The notes under the pieces were generated by a model that was given only the letters and a program-made list of their open reading frames with translations, had not been told where the DNA came from and ran no database searches. 64,000 nt of DNA. Source: Kribbella aluminosa. Its GTDB lineage: Bacteria > Actinomycetota > Actinomycetes > Propionibacteriales > Kribbellaceae. The DNA lies in NCBI RefSeq assembly GCF_017876295.1, contig NZ_JAGINT010000001.1, positions 3,534,001 through 3,598,000 of the forward strand, given 5' to 3'. Of the stretch, positions 25,362 through 35,681 are shown piece after piece. Each line of letters begins with the position of its first letter. Position 1 is the stretch's first letter. A program made the translations under genes and the position numbers.

Positions 25362-26537
25362 TCAGCCGGTCGGTGGTTTGAGGGTGGCGAGGATGGTGGC
25401 TGCGAGGGTGGCGCGGCTGGTGTCGCCCTCCCACTTGCTGCGGACCTCGTCGGACTCCAGGGCCTGCCGTAGTCGAGACTTGTCGTCCTGGGCGAGTGCT
25501 GCGGACATGAGGCTCGCGACCGTCAGCGCGTGGTACTGCTCGAAGGCTGACCGCGAGTTCTGGATCGCGTCCAGGACCGACGGGAAGTCGGCCAGGGAAG
25601 GGTCGGCTTCCATCATGGCGAGGGCCACGATCCGGCTGCCCCGGGTGCCTTCGTTGAACAGCTGGGTGACGTCGAGTGGAGTGTAGGGCCGGGTGGCCAG
25701 GAGGCGCTGGGCCTGGCGGACGACCTCGGACATTTGAGTGGTACGGCGTGCACTCGGCGGCGTGTCGCGAAGCCGGTTGTACTGGATAATCAGGTCTGTC
25801 GTTCCGGCCGGGGTCGTGGGCGAAGCGTCGGTGGCCAGGGAGAGTTGGCTGTTGGCGCGTTCGCGTGCGGTCTGCGCGGTCTCGGTGTCGCCCGCACGGT
25901 CCGCGCGGCGGGCCAGTTCGAGCAGGGCGTCGGTGTTGCTCATCAGCAGGCCGAGACGCAGCCGTGCGTACAGCCAGCCGGTGAGGAATCCGACGACGAA
26001 GAAGTAGATCACCACGCTGCCGGCGAACGACGCCCGCCCGTTGCCGTTGCCCAGCGCGGGGGCGAGCGAGTGAAAGAGTTGCGCGGCCTCACGCTTGATC
26101 GCTGCGAACTGGGTGAGGCCGACGCCGACGAGGATCTTGGTGAGCCAGTCCGAGATCTGTTCAAGGTTCGTGTTCGCACCGACGGCGCTCAACGCACCGA
26201 CAGCAGCGGTGGCGGGTACGGCGGCATCTCCGCCGGCCGGCCGGTCGTTGCCCGCGGTGGTCCGTGGTACGCCGAAGAGAATGCCGACCAGGACACCGCT
26301 GCCCAGTGCGGCGACCGCGATCATCAGCGCTGCGGACACGACGGACAGGCTCGCGTTCGACCCGGCCGCGGCGTACGCGATCGTCGCGAGCAGACCGCCC
26401 ACGATCGCCGTGGCCTCCACGGCGTACACGTTCGAGACCTTCGAACCCGGCGACGTGCTGCCGCCTGTTGCCGAACGGCCCTGCCAGACGCGCCACCAAG
26501 GCCGCTGGTTCACCTGCTGTTCTTGCTCCACGGTCAC
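25362..26537 (-). CDS. hypothetical three-helix membrane protein
   Basis: 391 aa. Hydrophobic segments at about 38-58 (AVEATAIVGGLLATIAYAAA), 64-90 (VSAALMIAVAALGSGVLVGI) and 173-193 (GSVVIYFFVVGFLTGWLYAR). Between them is a conserved-looking ANTNLEQISDWLTKILVGVG block, an amphipathic helix seen in several unnamed bacterial membrane proteins. The C-terminal 180 residues are soluble, helical and repeat-like (LLATRPYTPLDVTQLFNEGT). Function unknown; sensor or scaffold are options. Confidence 0.65.
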   Translation of the reverse strand: MTVEQEQQVNQRPWWRVWQGRSATGGSTSPGSKVSNVYAVEATAIVGGLLATIAYAAAGSNASLSVVSAALMIAVAALGSGVLVGILFGVPRTTAGNDRPAGGDAAVPATAAVGALSAVGANTNLEQISDWLTKILVGVGLTQFAAIKREAAQLFHSLAPALGNGNGRASFAGSVVIYFFVVGFLTGWLYARLRLGLLMSNTDALLELARRADRAGDTETAQTARERANSQLSLATDASPTTPAGTTDLIIQYNRLRDTPPSARRTTQMSEVVRQAQRLLATRPYTPLDVTQLFNEGTRGSRIVALAMMEADPSLADFPSVLDAIQNSRSAFEQYHALTVASLMSAALAQDDKSRLRQALESDEVRSKWEGDTSRATLAATILATLKPPTG

Positions 26538-26653
26538 AAGTCCACCCCCTGCACCGCAACCCCCGCCCCTGAGACCGAGAATGGCTGGCCGGACACGTTC
26601 TGTAAATACCTCGGGTACCGTCGGGGGACGGCGACGGCGGAGGTGGTGGGTTC

Positions 26654-27490
26654 GTGTACGCGTGTGTGGTGCATGCTGCGGGGAATCTGCGGGTCGAGGA
26701 ACAGGACGCGGTCGAGCCGGGGGCCGGGCAGGTCGCGGTGCGGATCGCGTACGGCGGGATCTGTGGGACGGATCTGCACTACTACCGCGACGGCGGCGTC
26801 GGGAACTTCCGGGTGCAGGAGCCGTTGGTGCTCGGGCACGAGGTGGTCGGGTGGGTGAGTGCGGGGGATCTTCCCGTCGGTACGCCGGTGGGGATCCATC
26901 CGGCGACGCCGTGCGGCGAGTGCCCGGAGTGCGTGCAGGACCGGCGGAACATCTGTGCCTTCAGCAACTATCTCGGCAGTGCCGCGCGGATGCCGCACAT
27001 CCAGGGCGGGTTCGTCCGGGAGCTGATCCTGCCGGCCGGCCAGGTGCGGGTGCTGCCGGACGGGCTGGAGTTGCGGCGGGCCGTGCTGGCGGAGCCGTTG
27101 TCGGTGGCGATCCACGCCGTACGGCGGGCCGGTGAAGGAGCGGTGGACGGGAAGCGGGTGCTCGTCACCGGTGCGGGGCCGATCGGTCTGCTGGTGGTGG
27201 CCGCGTTGCGGAAGGCGGGGGCGCGGGAGATCATCGCGACCGATCTGCACGAGACCCCGCTGGCGCTGGCGGCCGAGGTCGGTGCGACCGCGACCGTCCG
27301 CGCGGACGCGACCGACTGGCCGGACGAGATCGACACCGCGATCGAGTGGCTGGCCGGCGGGCTGTACGTCGACCCGATCGTCACGCACACGTTCCCGCTC
27401 GCGGAGGCGGTGGCCGCGTTCGAGCTGGCAAGCGACCGGACGGTCGCGTCGAAGGTCCTGCTGGAGGTCAGCGTCGGTACACCGCGCTGA
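26654..27490 (+). pseudogene. L-idonate/sorbitol dehydrogenase-like protein with internal deletion
   Basis: 278 aa against about 340 for the family; GTG start. The catalytic domain is intact: Zn ligands Cys in GGICGTDLH, GHEVVG, and the structural Cys set CGECPECVQDRRNIC. The Rossmann domain starts normally (VLVTGAGPIGLLVVAALRKAG) but DEIDTAIE (to about 27340) jumps to WLAGGLYVDPIVTHTFPLAE, removing about 65 residues in frame, including part of the NAD pocket. Activity is unlikely. It overlaps the convergent MarR gene by 23 bp. Confidence 0.7.
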
Positions 27491-27950
27491 GGTCGCCGTC
27501 CGGGTCGACCGCGTCGAGGATCGCGCCGGCGATCTCGGCGAGCTGGGTGACCTGCTTCGGCGTGAGCGCGTCGATGACGTGCTGCCGGACCGTCGCGACA
27601 TGACCGGGGGCGGTGGCCCTGATCTTCTGCCAGCCGGCCGCGGTGAGCCGGGCGTTGGTGGCGCGGGCGTCGGCCGGGCACGGGAACCGCTCGATCAGCC
27701 CGCGGTCCTCGAGCCGCTTCACGACATGTGACAGCCGGGGGAGCGTGGCGTTCGTCCGTTGCGCGAGCGCGGTCATCCGCAGCGTCCGCTTCGGCGCCTC
27801 GGACAGCATCGCGAGTACGTAGTACTCGTAGTGCGTGAGCTCGGCGTCCCGGCGCAACTGCGAGTCGAGGATGCCGGGGAGGAGCTCGACCACGCTGACC
27901 AGCCGCAGCCAGGCGGTCATCTCCGCGTCGTCCAGCCACTGTGTGCTCAT
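27468..27950 (-). CDS. MarR-family transcriptional regulator
   Basis: 160 aa winged-helix protein: recognition region LAQRTNATLPRLSHVVKRLEDRGLI (about 70-94) and wing PCPADARATNARLTAAG. Divergent from the NAD(P)-binding oxidoreductase at 28038; two palindromes in the intergenic region suggest it represses both. The effector is unknown. Confidence 0.85.
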   Translation of the reverse strand: MSTQWLDDAEMTAWLRLVSVVELLPGILDSQLRRDAELTHYEYYVLAMLSEAPKRTLRMTALAQRTNATLPRLSHVVKRLEDRGLIERFPCPADARATNARLTAAGWQKIRATAPGHVATVRQHVIDALTPKQVTQLAEIAGAILDAVDPDGDLSAVYRR

Positions 27951-27972
27951 GGGAACATTCTGCCAGCAAAAG

Positions 27973-28021
27973 GTTGTAGCTACAACAAAGTAGGGCTATC
28001 GTCATGGTTGAAGCTACAACC
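27973..28021. promoter_or_regulatory. twin MarR operators
   Basis: Perfect palindrome GTTGTAGCTACAAC (27973-27986) and a near-copy GGTTGAAGCTACAACC (28006-28021), 34 bp centre to centre, between divergent MarR and oxidoreductase starts. Confidence 0.75.
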
Positions 28022-28037
28022 AAAGAGGAGCGAGAGC

Positions 28038-28610
28038 ATGACGCACGTCAGCATCATCGGTAGCGGCAACATGGGGCAGGCGATCTCCGCGGTGGTCGCC
28101 AAGGGCGGCAACACCGTCGAGCTGTTCAACTCCACCGACAAGGACCGGGCGGTCACCGGCGAGGTCGTGATCCTCGCGACTCCGTACCCGGCGTACCAGC
28201 AGGTGCTCGCCGAGCGCGCCGACCAGTTGGCCGGCAAGGTCGTGGTGGACATCAGCAACCCGCTGAACTTCGAGACCTTCGACTCGCTGACCGTTCCCGC
28301 GGACAGTTCCGCGGCGGCGGAGCTGGCCGGCAAGCTCCCGGACTCCAAGGTGCTGAAGGCGTTCAACACGAACTTCGCGGCGACGGTCGCGACCGGCAAG
28401 GCCGGCGACGTCCCGACCGCGGTCCTGATCGCCGGCGACGACGCGGACGCCAAGGCGCTGCTGGCCGGGATCGTCTCGGCCGGCGGCCTGCGCGCCGTCG
28501 ACGTCGGCTCCCTGAAGCGCGCCCGCGAGCTCGAGGCGGTCGGCTTCCTGCAGCTCACCCTCGCGGTCGCCGAGAAGACCCCCTGGACGGGTGGCTTCGC
28601 GCTGGCCTGA
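28038..28610 (+). CDS. NADP-oxidoreductase, coenzyme F420-dependent type fold
   Basis: 190 aa, ATG 28038 with GAGGAG upstream. Rossmann motif VSIIGSGNMGQAI (4-16), then VVILATPYPAYQQVL and SNPLNFETFDSL as in F420-NADP reductase-like proteins; KAFNTNFAAT and MarR-linked control match the group of small NADPH-binding reductases induced by electrophiles. Catalytic partner and substrate unknown; use of F420 is not shown by the sequence. Confidence 0.75.
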   Translation: MTHVSIIGSGNMGQAISAVVAKGGNTVELFNSTDKDRAVTGEVVILATPYPAYQQVLAERADQLAGKVVVDISNPLNFETFDSLTVPADSSAAAELAGKLPDSKVLKAFNTNFAATVATGKAGDVPTAVLIAGDDADAKALLAGIVSAGGLRAVDVGSLKRARELEAVGFLQLTLAVAEKTPWTGGFALA

Positions 28611-28634
28611 CCAGATACGGCCCGCGCGACGAGC

Positions 28635-30317
28635 TCAGGTGACGATCGCGTAGTCGCGGATCTTCCGGTAGATCGTCGCGCGGGACATCCCGAGTGCCAG
28701 CGCAGCGGCCGCCTTGTCGCCGTGGTGGGCGGCCAGCGCGTCGACGATCGCGTCGCGCTCGAGCGCCTCCAACCGGGTCAGGTGCCGGCGCGTCGTCGCC
28801 CGGCACTCGGCGGGCAGACCGTCGAGCTCGACGACTCCGGACCGACGCCGCCGCGCGACCTCGCCGAGGACCGTCCGCAGATGCGTCACGTTGCCCGGCC
28901 ACGGCAGCCGCATCAGCTGATTGAGCGCGGCCTGGGAGAGTGTCACGCCGGCGACACCGGTGCGCGCGAGCAGGTGCGGTACGAGCGCCTGTACGTCGTC
29001 CAGGTGGTGCCGCAAGGGTGGTACGGCGACTGTGCGCGGGAAGAACCGCAGCAGCTGGGTGTCGAGCTCGTCCTGCGCACCGGACTGCCCGGTGACGACG
29101 GTCAACGCGATCCACGGCTCGTCGGACAGGCTGTCGCGGACGGTCTGCAGAACGTCCACGAGTGCGTGGATGTCCTCGGTGGAGAGCAGGTGCGCGTGCC
29201 GCAGTACGAGGTCCGAACCTTCCTCGAGCTCGGTGGCCGCGACGTTGACGAGCTCGGGATCGTCGGCGTCGAGGATCACCAACCGGGCGCCCGGCCGCGA
29301 GTAGTTGTGCACAGCCCGGAGCAGGGTCAGCTTGCCGGTGCCCGGCTCACCCTCGGCGACGATCCACTCCGCCCGGCCGGCCGAGTCGAGGACCTCCTGC
29401 ACGGTGTGCCGCCACAGCGCGCTGGCGCCGATGACGCCGGGCAGTGTCGGCACCCGGGTCGTGCTCCCGGCGCTCCGCAGCCCGGAGCGGTGCTCCCGCA
29501 CCTGGACGATGCCGCCGGCCAGGCGGTGGCCGAGGTACGTCGGCTGGTACGCGAGCCGCGCGGTGAACCCGCTCGGCAGGTCGGCGATGAACGTGCACGG
29601 CCGGGTGCCGCCGCGGGCGTCCCGGGTCCGGTCGATCAGCGCGGCCTGGTCGACCGAATCGAAGTGCGCCTGGGCGTGCGCGTTGATCATGAACACCTCC
29701 TCGCCGAGCGCGATCACCGAGCCGCCGGTGTGCCGGCAGGCCGCGTAGTAGTCGCTGAGCAGCGCCTGGTCGAGCGCGTTGGCCTCCTCGACGATCCGTT
29801 CCTGGATCCGCCGGGCCGCGAGTTTCGCGAACGACAGCAGGACCGCGTTCGAGTTCTGCGCCTGCGTGGTGATGTCGAGGACACCCAGCTGCCCGCCCGT
29901 GACCGGGTGCGTGATCGGTGCGCCGGCGCACGCGAACCGGCGTAGTACACCGCTGTAGTGCTCAGGTCCGAGCACCAGGATCGGGCCGCCGACCTCGAGC
30001 GCCGTACCGATCCCGTTGGTGCCGACCTCGGACTCGGCGTACCTGAAACCGGGGGACAGGTCGACCGCGTCCAGCCGGCGGATCAGCGCCGGATCGCCGC
30101 CGCGGCGGTCCAGGACGACGCCCTTGGCGTCGGTCAGGATGATGCAGACCGGCTCGTTGGTGAGCTCCGAGGCCAGCGCGTCGATGACCGGCCGGGCCGC
30201 CCGGGTGAGCGTGGTGTCGACGTTCCCCGGGATGTACGCCGGCGACGGCTGGTCGACGTTCACCAGCGACGCCTCCGAGCGCTGCCACGACTGCAGGATC
30301 GACTCGCGCAGCGTCAT
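28635..30317 (-). CDS. MimR/AcoR-type GAF-AAA-Fis regulator of the monooxygenase operon
   Basis: 560 aa, ATG at 30317 with GGAGGTG 6 bases upstream. N-terminal GAF sensor (about 60-200, [13 protein letters not shown]), AAA-like domain with a Walker [10 protein letters not shown] (about 347), and a C-terminal Fis-type HTH ([20 protein letters not shown]). The GAFTGA loop for contacting sigma-54 is missing, as expected in actinobacteria, which lack sigma-54. Divergent from the hydroxylase gene, so very likely its activator, responding to substrate or ketone product. Confidence 0.85.
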   Translation of the reverse strand: MTLRESILQSWQRSEASLVNVDQPSPAYIPGNVDTTLTRAARPVIDALASELTNEPVCIILTDAKGVVLDRRGGDPALIRRLDAVDLSPGFRYAESEVGTNGIGTALEVGGPILVLGPEHYSGVLRRFACAGAPITHPVTGGQLGVLDITTQAQNSNAVLLSFAKLAARRIQERIVEEANALDQALLSDYYAACRHTGGSVIALGEEVFMINAHAQAHFDSVDQAALIDRTRDARGGTRPCTFIADLPSGFTARLAYQPTYLGHRLAGGIVQVREHRSGLRSAGSTTRVPTLPGVIGASALWRHTVQEVLDSAGRAEWIVAEGEPGTGKLTLLRAVHNYSRPGARLVILDADDPELVNVAATELEEGSDLVLRHAHLLSTEDIHALVDVLQTVRDSLSDEPWIALTVVTGQSGAQDELDTQLLRFFPRTVAVPPLRHHLDDVQALVPHLLARTGVAGVTLSQAALNQLMRLPWPGNVTHLRTVLGEVARRRRSGVVELDGLPAECRATTRRHLTRLEALERDAIVDALAAHHGDKAAAALALGMSRATIYRKIRDYAIVT

Positions 30318-30390
30318 CGTGCACCTCCTCGATCGACGGATCACCCCAGCGAACACTCACCAAGGTAGTTCGGCAACGGTGTGACCGGTA

Positions 30391-30403
30391 TCTCACATTG
30401 AGA
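30391..30403. promoter_or_regulatory. candidate activator site upstream of monooxygenase operon
   Basis: TCTCA-CAT-TGAGA, a perfect 5-bp inverted repeat in the 149-bp divergent region, 64 bases upstream of the hydroxylase start. GTCTCA/TGAGAC half-sites resemble those of AcoR-like regulators. Position supports a role, binding untested. Confidence 0.5.
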
Positions 30404-30466
30404 CAGCAGCGCCTGCCCTGGACGGCTTTCATCTCTGCAATCAGCCCTACCCCTGGAGGCAGGCAC

Positions 30467-32110
30467 ATGAGCAGGCAGAGTCTCACCAAGGCACACGCGA
30501 AGATCACCGAACTCTCGTGGGAGCCGACGTTCGCGACCCCGGCGACCCGATTCGGAACGGACTACACGTTCGAGAAGGCACCGAAGAAGGACCCGCTGAA
30601 GCAGATCATGCGGTCGTACTTCCCGATGGAGGAGGAGAAGGACAACCGCGTGTACGGCGCCATGGACGGCGCGATCCGAGGCAACATGTTCCGCCAGGTC
30701 CAGCAGCGCTGGCTGGAGTGGCAGAAGCTCTTCCTGAGCATCATCCCGTTCCCGGAGATCTCCGCGGCCCGGGCGATGCCGATGGCGATCGACGCGGTCC
30801 CGAACCCGGAGATCCACAACGGGCTCGCGGTGCAGATGATCGACGAGGTCCGGCACTCGACGATCCAGATGAACCTCAAGAAGCTGTACATGAACAACTA
30901 CATCGACCCGGCCGGGTTCGACATGACCGAGAAGGCGTTCGCGAACAACTACGCGGGCACCATCGGCCGGCAGTTCGGCGAGGGGTTCATCACCGGTGAC
31001 GCGATCACCGCCGCGAACATCTACCTCACGGTGGTCGCGGAGACCGCGTTCACCAACACGCTGTTCGTCGCGATGCCGGACGAGGCGGCCGCGAACGGCG
31101 ACTACCTGCTGCCGACGGTGTTCCACTCGGTGCAGTCCGACGAGTCGCGGCACATCAGCAACGGGTACTCGATCCTGCTGATGGCGCTCGCCGACGAGCG
31201 CAACCGGCCGCTGCTCGAGCGCGACCTGCGCTATGCGTGGTGGAACAACCACTGTGTCGTGGACGCGGCGATCGGCACGTTCATCGAGTACGGCACGAAG
31301 GACCGCCGGAAGGATCGTGAGAGCTATGCGGAGATGTGGCGGCGGTGGATCTACGACGACTACTACCGCAGCTACCTGCTGCCGCTGGAGAAGTACGGGC
31401 TCACGATTCCGCACGACCTGGTCGAGGAGGCGTGGAACCGGATCACGAACAAGGGCTACGTGCACGAGGTGGCGCGGTTCTTCGCCACCGGGTGGCCGGT
31501 GAACTACTGGCGGATCGACGCGATGACCGACAAGGACTTCGAGTGGTTCGAGGACAAGTACCCGGGCTGGTACTCGAAGTACGGCAAGTGGTGGGAGAAC
31601 TACAACCGGCTCGCGTACCCGGGCCGGAACAAGCCGATCGCGTTCGAGGACGTCGGCTACCAGTACCCGCACCGCTGCTGGACCTGCATGGTGCCGGCGC
31701 TGATCCACGAGGACATCGTGGTCGAGAAGGTCGACGACCAGTGGCGGACGTACTGCTCGGAGACCTGCTACTGGACCGACGCGGTCGCGTTCCGGAGCGA
31801 GTACGACGGGCGTCCGACGCCGAACATGGGCCGGCTGACCGGCTTCCGCGAGTGGGAGACCCTGCACCACGGCAAGGACCTGGCCGACATCGTCTCCGAC
31901 CTCGGGTACGTCCGCGACGACGGCAAGACGCTGATCGGGCAGCCGCACCTCGACCTGGACCCGAAGAAGATGTGGACCCTGGACGACGTCCGCGGCAACA
32001 CCTTCAACAGCCCGAACGTGCTGCTGAACGAGATGACCGACGCGGAGCGCCAGGCGCACATCGCCGAGTACCGCGCCAACGGCACTGTCGCTGATTCTTC
32101 GGTTGCCTGA
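30467..32110 (+). CDS. mimA: soluble di-iron monooxygenase hydroxylase, alpha subunit
   Basis: 547 aa, ATG with GGAGG 7 bases upstream. All six carboxylate/His iron ligands are in family spacing: E97, E127, H130 (DEVRH), E192, E226, H229 (DESRH). The whole sequence is of the actinobacterial MimA/PrmA group, which hydroxylates propane at C2, acetone, alkenes or phenols. A C-terminal Cys cluster (HRCWTCM, CSETCYW) is typical. It forms an (alpha-beta)2 hydroxylase with the gene at 33163 and needs the reductase, coupling protein and GroEL of this operon. Confidence 0.93.
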   Translation: MSRQSLTKAHAKITELSWEPTFATPATRFGTDYTFEKAPKKDPLKQIMRSYFPMEEEKDNRVYGAMDGAIRGNMFRQVQQRWLEWQKLFLSIIPFPEISAARAMPMAIDAVPNPEIHNGLAVQMIDEVRHSTIQMNLKKLYMNNYIDPAGFDMTEKAFANNYAGTIGRQFGEGFITGDAITAANIYLTVVAETAFTNTLFVAMPDEAAANGDYLLPTVFHSVQSDESRHISNGYSILLMALADERNRPLLERDLRYAWWNNHCVVDAAIGTFIEYGTKDRRKDRESYAEMWRRWIYDDYYRSYLLPLEKYGLTIPHDLVEEAWNRITNKGYVHEVARFFATGWPVNYWRIDAMTDKDFEWFEDKYPGWYSKYGKWWENYNRLAYPGRNKPIAFEDVGYQYPHRCWTCMVPALIHEDIVVEKVDDQWRTYCSETCYWTDAVAFRSEYDGRPTPNMGRLTGFREWETLHHGKDLADIVSDLGYVRDDGKTLIGQPHLDLDPKKMWTLDDVRGNTFNSPNVLLNEMTDAERQAHIAEYRANGTVADSSVA

Positions 32111-32119
32111 GGACTCACC

Positions 32120-33160
32120 ATGGCCGACACCCACCGTATCCAGTTCGAGCCGGTCGGCATCGAGATGGAGGTCGACGAGGACGACAAGATCCTGGACGCG
32201 GCGTTCCGGCAGGGCATTCACCTGATGCACGGCTGCAAGGAGGGGCAGTGCTCCGCCTGCAAGTCGTACGTGCTGGAAGGTGACCTGCAGATGGAGCGCT
32301 ACTCCACCTTCGCCTGCAACGACGCGGAGGTTGCCGAAGGTTATGTGTTGCTGTGCCGGGCGCACGCGTTCAGCGACTGCACGATCGAGCTGCTGAACTT
32401 CGACGAGGACGAACTGCTCGGCGGCATCCCGATCCGGACCGTGGGTACGACGGTGGCCGCGATCGAGCCGGTCACCGGGGACATCGTGTCGCTGCGGCTG
32501 CGCCCGGCCGAGGAGTTCGACTTCCGGCCGGGGCAGTACGTCGACCTGACCATCCCCGGCACGGACGAGCACCGGTCGTTCTCGATGGCGACCATACCGG
32601 CAGGGCCCGCCGGGGAGATCGAGTTCCTGATCAAGAAGTACCAGGGCGGCCGGTTCTCGGGTCTGCTCGACGACGGCCTGGCGGTCGGCGACGAGCTGTC
32701 GATGACCGGGCCGTACGGCTCGTCCACCCTGAAGGACGGGCACGTGCTGCCGGTGATCTGCGTCGCGGGTGGGGCCGGGATGGCGCCGATCCTGTCCATC
32801 CTCCGGCACCTCGTCGCGACCGGCAGCACCCGGCCGGTGCGGTTCTACTACGGCGCCCGGACGGCGGCCGACCTGTTCTACCTGGAAGCGATCCAGGAAC
32901 TCGGTGCTGAGCTCACCGGCTTCGAGTTCGTCGCCTGCCTGTCCGAGTCGGCTCAGGGCGCGGACGGGCTACAGGTCGAGGAGGGCAACGTCACCGACGT
33001 CGTGGACCGGCGGGAGGCCGAGCTGCACCGCAGCGAGGTGTACCTGTGCGGGCCGCCGCCGATGGTGGACGCCGCACTGACGTTGCTGGAGGCAAGCAAC
33101 GTACCGAAGGACCAGATCTTCTACGACAAGTTCACCAGCCCAGCGACCGATGGAGCCTGA
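32120..33160 (+). CDS. mimB: monooxygenase reductase component
   Basis: 346 aa. N-terminal plant-type [2Fe-2S] ferredoxin with C39, C44, C47 and C79, then FAD-binding barrel (RPGQYVDLTIPGTDEHRSFS, about 137-156) and NAD-binding domain (VAGGAGMAPILSIL, YLCGPPPMVDAAL). It passes electrons from NADH to the hydroxylase. Starts 9 bp after the alpha subunit. All motifs intact. Confidence 0.93.
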   Translation: MADTHRIQFEPVGIEMEVDEDDKILDAAFRQGIHLMHGCKEGQCSACKSYVLEGDLQMERYSTFACNDAEVAEGYVLLCRAHAFSDCTIELLNFDEDELLGGIPIRTVGTTVAAIEPVTGDIVSLRLRPAEEFDFRPGQYVDLTIPGTDEHRSFSMATIPAGPAGEIEFLIKKYQGGRFSGLLDDGLAVGDELSMTGPYGSSTLKDGHVLPVICVAGGAGMAPILSILRHLVATGSTRPVRFYYGARTAADLFYLEAIQELGAELTGFEFVACLSESAQGADGLQVEEGNVTDVVDRREAELHRSEVYLCGPPPMVDAALTLLEASNVPKDQIFYDKFTSPATDGA

Positions 33161-33162
33161 GA

Positions 33163-34302
33163 ATGACGCACACCAAGCAACGCAGTTTCCCGAGGATCGA
33201 GTTCACCGACTCCGAGGCCGGTGCGCTGGAGTTCCCCAGCTCGACCAGCCGCAGCTACAACTACTACAAGCCGGCCAAGCTGCGCGCGACGATGTACGAG
33301 GACGTCACGGTCGACGTCCAGCCGGACCCGGACCGGCACCTGAGCCAGGGCTGGATCTACGGCTTCGGCGACGGCCCGGGCGGCTACCCGAAGGAGTGGA
33401 CGGCCGCGAAGTCGTCCAACTGGCACGCCTTCCTCGACCCCAACGAGGAGTGGGACCAGACGATCTACCGGAACAACTCCGCGGTCGTCCACCAGGTCGA
33501 CCTGTGCCTGCAGAACGCGAAGCGGGCCAGGGCGTACGACGGCTGGAACGCGGCCTGGCTGAAGTTCATCGAGCGCAACCTCGGCGCGTGGATGCACGCC
33601 GAGAACGGTATGGCCCTGCACGTGTTCACCAGCATCCAGCGCTCCGGGCCGACGAACATGATCAACACCGCGGTCGCGGTCAACGCCGCGCACAAGATGC
33701 GGTTCGCTCAGGACCTGGCACTCTTCAACCTGGATCTGTCGGAGGCCGGTGGGCAAGGGAAGGAAGGAACGGGCGAGGGAAGGTCGGCCGACGTACCGTT
33801 CGACGGCTCTGCGCACAAGGAGGTCTGGAAGAACGCGCCGGAGTGGCAGCCGACCCGTGAGGTGGTCGAGCGGCTGACGGCGGTCGGTGACTGGTGCGAG
33901 CTGCTGTTCGCCACCAACATCGTCTTCGAGCAGCTCGTCGGGTCGCTGTTCCGCAGTGAGCTGGTGATGCAGATCGCCGCCCGCAACGGCGACTACATCA
34001 CGCCGACCATCGTCGGGACCGGCGAATACGACTACGACCGCGACCTCGGCTACACCCGCAACCTGTTTCGCCTGCTGGCCCGCGACGCGGAGCACGGCGA
34101 GACCAACAAGGTGCTGTTCGGCGAGTGGCTCGCGACCTGGGTACCGCGCTGCCTCGACGCCGCGCACGCCCTGCAGCCGATCTGGTCGCAGCCGGCCGAC
34201 AAGTCCGTCACCTTCGCGGTGAGCCTGGACGCGGCCAAGCAGAAGTTCCGTTCCCTGCTCGAGGACCTCGGGCTCGACTCTCCGAAGGAGCTGGACCAGT
34301 GA
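33163..34302 (+). CDS. mimC: soluble di-iron monooxygenase hydroxylase, beta subunit
   Basis: 379 aa, ferritin-like helical subunit without iron ligands. ATG 33163 is 2 bp past the reductase stop. Recognised from [20 protein letters not shown] and [20 protein letters not shown]. Between [10 protein letters not shown] and [10 protein letters not shown] there is a Gly/Glu/Lys insertion of roughly 15 residues encoded by a purine run (about 33750-33800); relatives go almost directly from one to the other. It may be a loop insertion on the surface. Confidence 0.9.
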   Translation: MTHTKQRSFPRIEFTDSEAGALEFPSSTSRSYNYYKPAKLRATMYEDVTVDVQPDPDRHLSQGWIYGFGDGPGGYPKEWTAAKSSNWHAFLDPNEEWDQTIYRNNSAVVHQVDLCLQNAKRARAYDGWNAAWLKFIERNLGAWMHAENGMALHVFTSIQRSGPTNMINTAVAVNAAHKMRFAQDLALFNLDLSEAGGQGKEGTGEGRSADVPFDGSAHKEVWKNAPEWQPTREVVERLTAVGDWCELLFATNIVFEQLVGSLFRSELVMQIAARNGDYITPTIVGTGEYDYDRDLGYTRNLFRLLARDAEHGETNKVLFGEWLATWVPRCLDAAHALQPIWSQPADKSVTFAVSLDAAKQKFRSLLEDLGLDSPKELDQ

Positions 34303-34640
34303 GCATGCAGTTCGGATCTGACACCGAGTTCTCCAACAAGTGCGGCGTGACGCTGATGAACACGCCGATCGGCCGGGTGGTCGCCGAGGTGATGGGCGCC
34401 AAGGACGGCGTCGAGCTGACCGAGTACCCGTCGATGATCCGGGTCGACGGCGTCGGCCTGCTGAACTTCGACTACGCCGAGCTGACCGACGCGCTCGGCT
34501 CGGAGTTCGACGGGTCGGTGTTCGAGGAGATCTCCTCCACCCACTACGGCCGGATGGTGCACCTGGACGACAAGACCATCCTGTTCGCCAGCCCCGAGGA
34601 CGCCGCCGAGTACATCGGCTTCGACCTCACCGCGCATTAG
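34299..34640 (+). CDS. mimD: monooxygenase coupling/effector protein
   Basis: 113 aa, MmoB/DmpM family. GTG 34299 overlaps the previous TGA and has AAGGAG 8 bases upstream; ATG 34305 is the alternative. Blocks [18 protein letters not shown] and [19 protein letters not shown] match MimD/PrmD. It binds the hydroxylase to gate substrate and oxygen access to the di-iron site. No cofactor. Confidence 0.92.
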   Translation: MSMQFGSDTEFSNKCGVTLMNTPIGRVVAEVMGAKDGVELTEYPSMIRVDGVGLLNFDYAELTDALGSEFDGSVFEEISSTHYGRMVHLDDKTILFASPEDAAEYIGFDLTAH

Positions 34641-34649
34641 GAGCCGGAG

Positions 34650-35681
34650 ATGTACGAGAAGGACGGCGAGAAGTACTACATCGTCGACGCGCACATCGCG
34701 CTCTGGGACGCGCGCGCCGAGAACCAGAAGAACATCCACGGCAAGCAGTTCATCGACTGCTTCTACGACTACCACAAGAACCTCAGTCCCGAAGAGGTCG
34801 TCTGGGACTACGACACCTACACGTACTACGGCGAGCAGCGCCTGCTGAAGGACCTGTTCGAGGACGGGTACGTCGACCACGCGATCTTCCAGCCGGCCAT
34901 CCTGAGCGACTTCTACAGGCGGGGTTTCGGCCAGACAGAGGACGCCCTCGCGCTGACCCGGGCGAACCCCGGAAAGCTCACGTACAACCACGCGTGGGAC
35001 CCCCGGCACGAAGAGGCCGGCCTGGAGCAGCTCCGCAAGGACGCGGACCGGATGGGCCTGAAGGGCGTGAAGCTCTACACCGCCGAGTGGAACGGCGACT
35101 CCCGCGGGTACAAGCTCGACAGCCCGTGGTCGCGCCGGTACCTCGAGGAGTGCCTGAAGCTCGGGATCAAGAACATCCACGTGCACAAGGGCCCCACCAT
35201 CCGGCCGCTGGACCGGGACGCGTTCGACGTCGCCGACATCGACCAGGTGGCGACGGACTACACCGAGCTGAACTTCATCGTCGAGCACGTCGGGCTGCCG
35301 CGGCTGGAGGACTTCTGCTGGATCGCCACCCAGGAGCCCAACGTGTACGGCGGACTCGCGGTGGCGATGCCGTTCATCCACAGCCGGCCGAAGTACTTCG
35401 CACAGATCCTCGGGGAGTTGCTGTACTGGATCGGCGAGGACCGGATCCTGTTCTCCAGCGACTACGCGATCTGGACGCCGAAGTGGCTGATCGAGAAGTT
35501 CGTCGACTTCCAGATCCCACCCGAGCTGACGGAGTACGCGCCGATCACGACGGCGCAGAAGAAGAAGATCCTCGGCCTGAACGCGGCGGCCTTGTACGAC
35601 CTCGACGTACCGCAGGAGCTGCGGTTGCCGACCGAGGCCGGCAACGCCTCCGCGGAGGTCGCGGCGGGCGCACGCTCATGA
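34650..35681 (+). CDS. amidohydrolase-family protein of the monooxygenase operon
   Basis: 343 aa, Amidohydro_2 barrel. IVDAHIALWDARAENQKNIH replaces the usual HxH metal motif with HIA; later NIHVHKGPTI, FIVEHVG and SSDYAIWTP retain His/His/Asp positions. Always found after mimD/prmD in mycobacterial and rhodococcal clusters. Its role there is unsettled; it may hydrate or decarboxylate an intermediate or assist metal loading. RBS GGAG 8 bases upstream. Confidence 0.85.
   Translation: MYEKDGEKYYIVDAHIALWDARAENQKNIHGKQFIDCFYDYHKNLSPEEVVWDYDTYTYYGEQRLLKDLFEDGYVDHAIFQPAILSDFYRRGFGQTEDALALTRANPGKLTYNHAWDPRHEEAGLEQLRKDADRMGLKGVKLYTAEWNGDSRGYKLDSPWSRRYLEECLKLGIKNIHVHKGPTIRPLDRDAFDVADIDQVATDYTELNFIVEHVGLPRLEDFCWIATQEPNVYGGLAVAMPFIHSRPKYFAQILGELLYWIGEDRILFSSDYAIWTPKWLIEKFVDFQIPPELTEYAPITTAQKKKILGLNAAALYDLDVPQELRLPTEAGNASAEVAAGARS

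Noticed and set aside
28635..30466. A sigma-54 promoter for the monooxygenase operon
   Set aside because: No GG-N10-GC -24/-12 element with proper spacing, and the regulator lacks the GAFTGA loop; actinobacteria do not have sigma-54.
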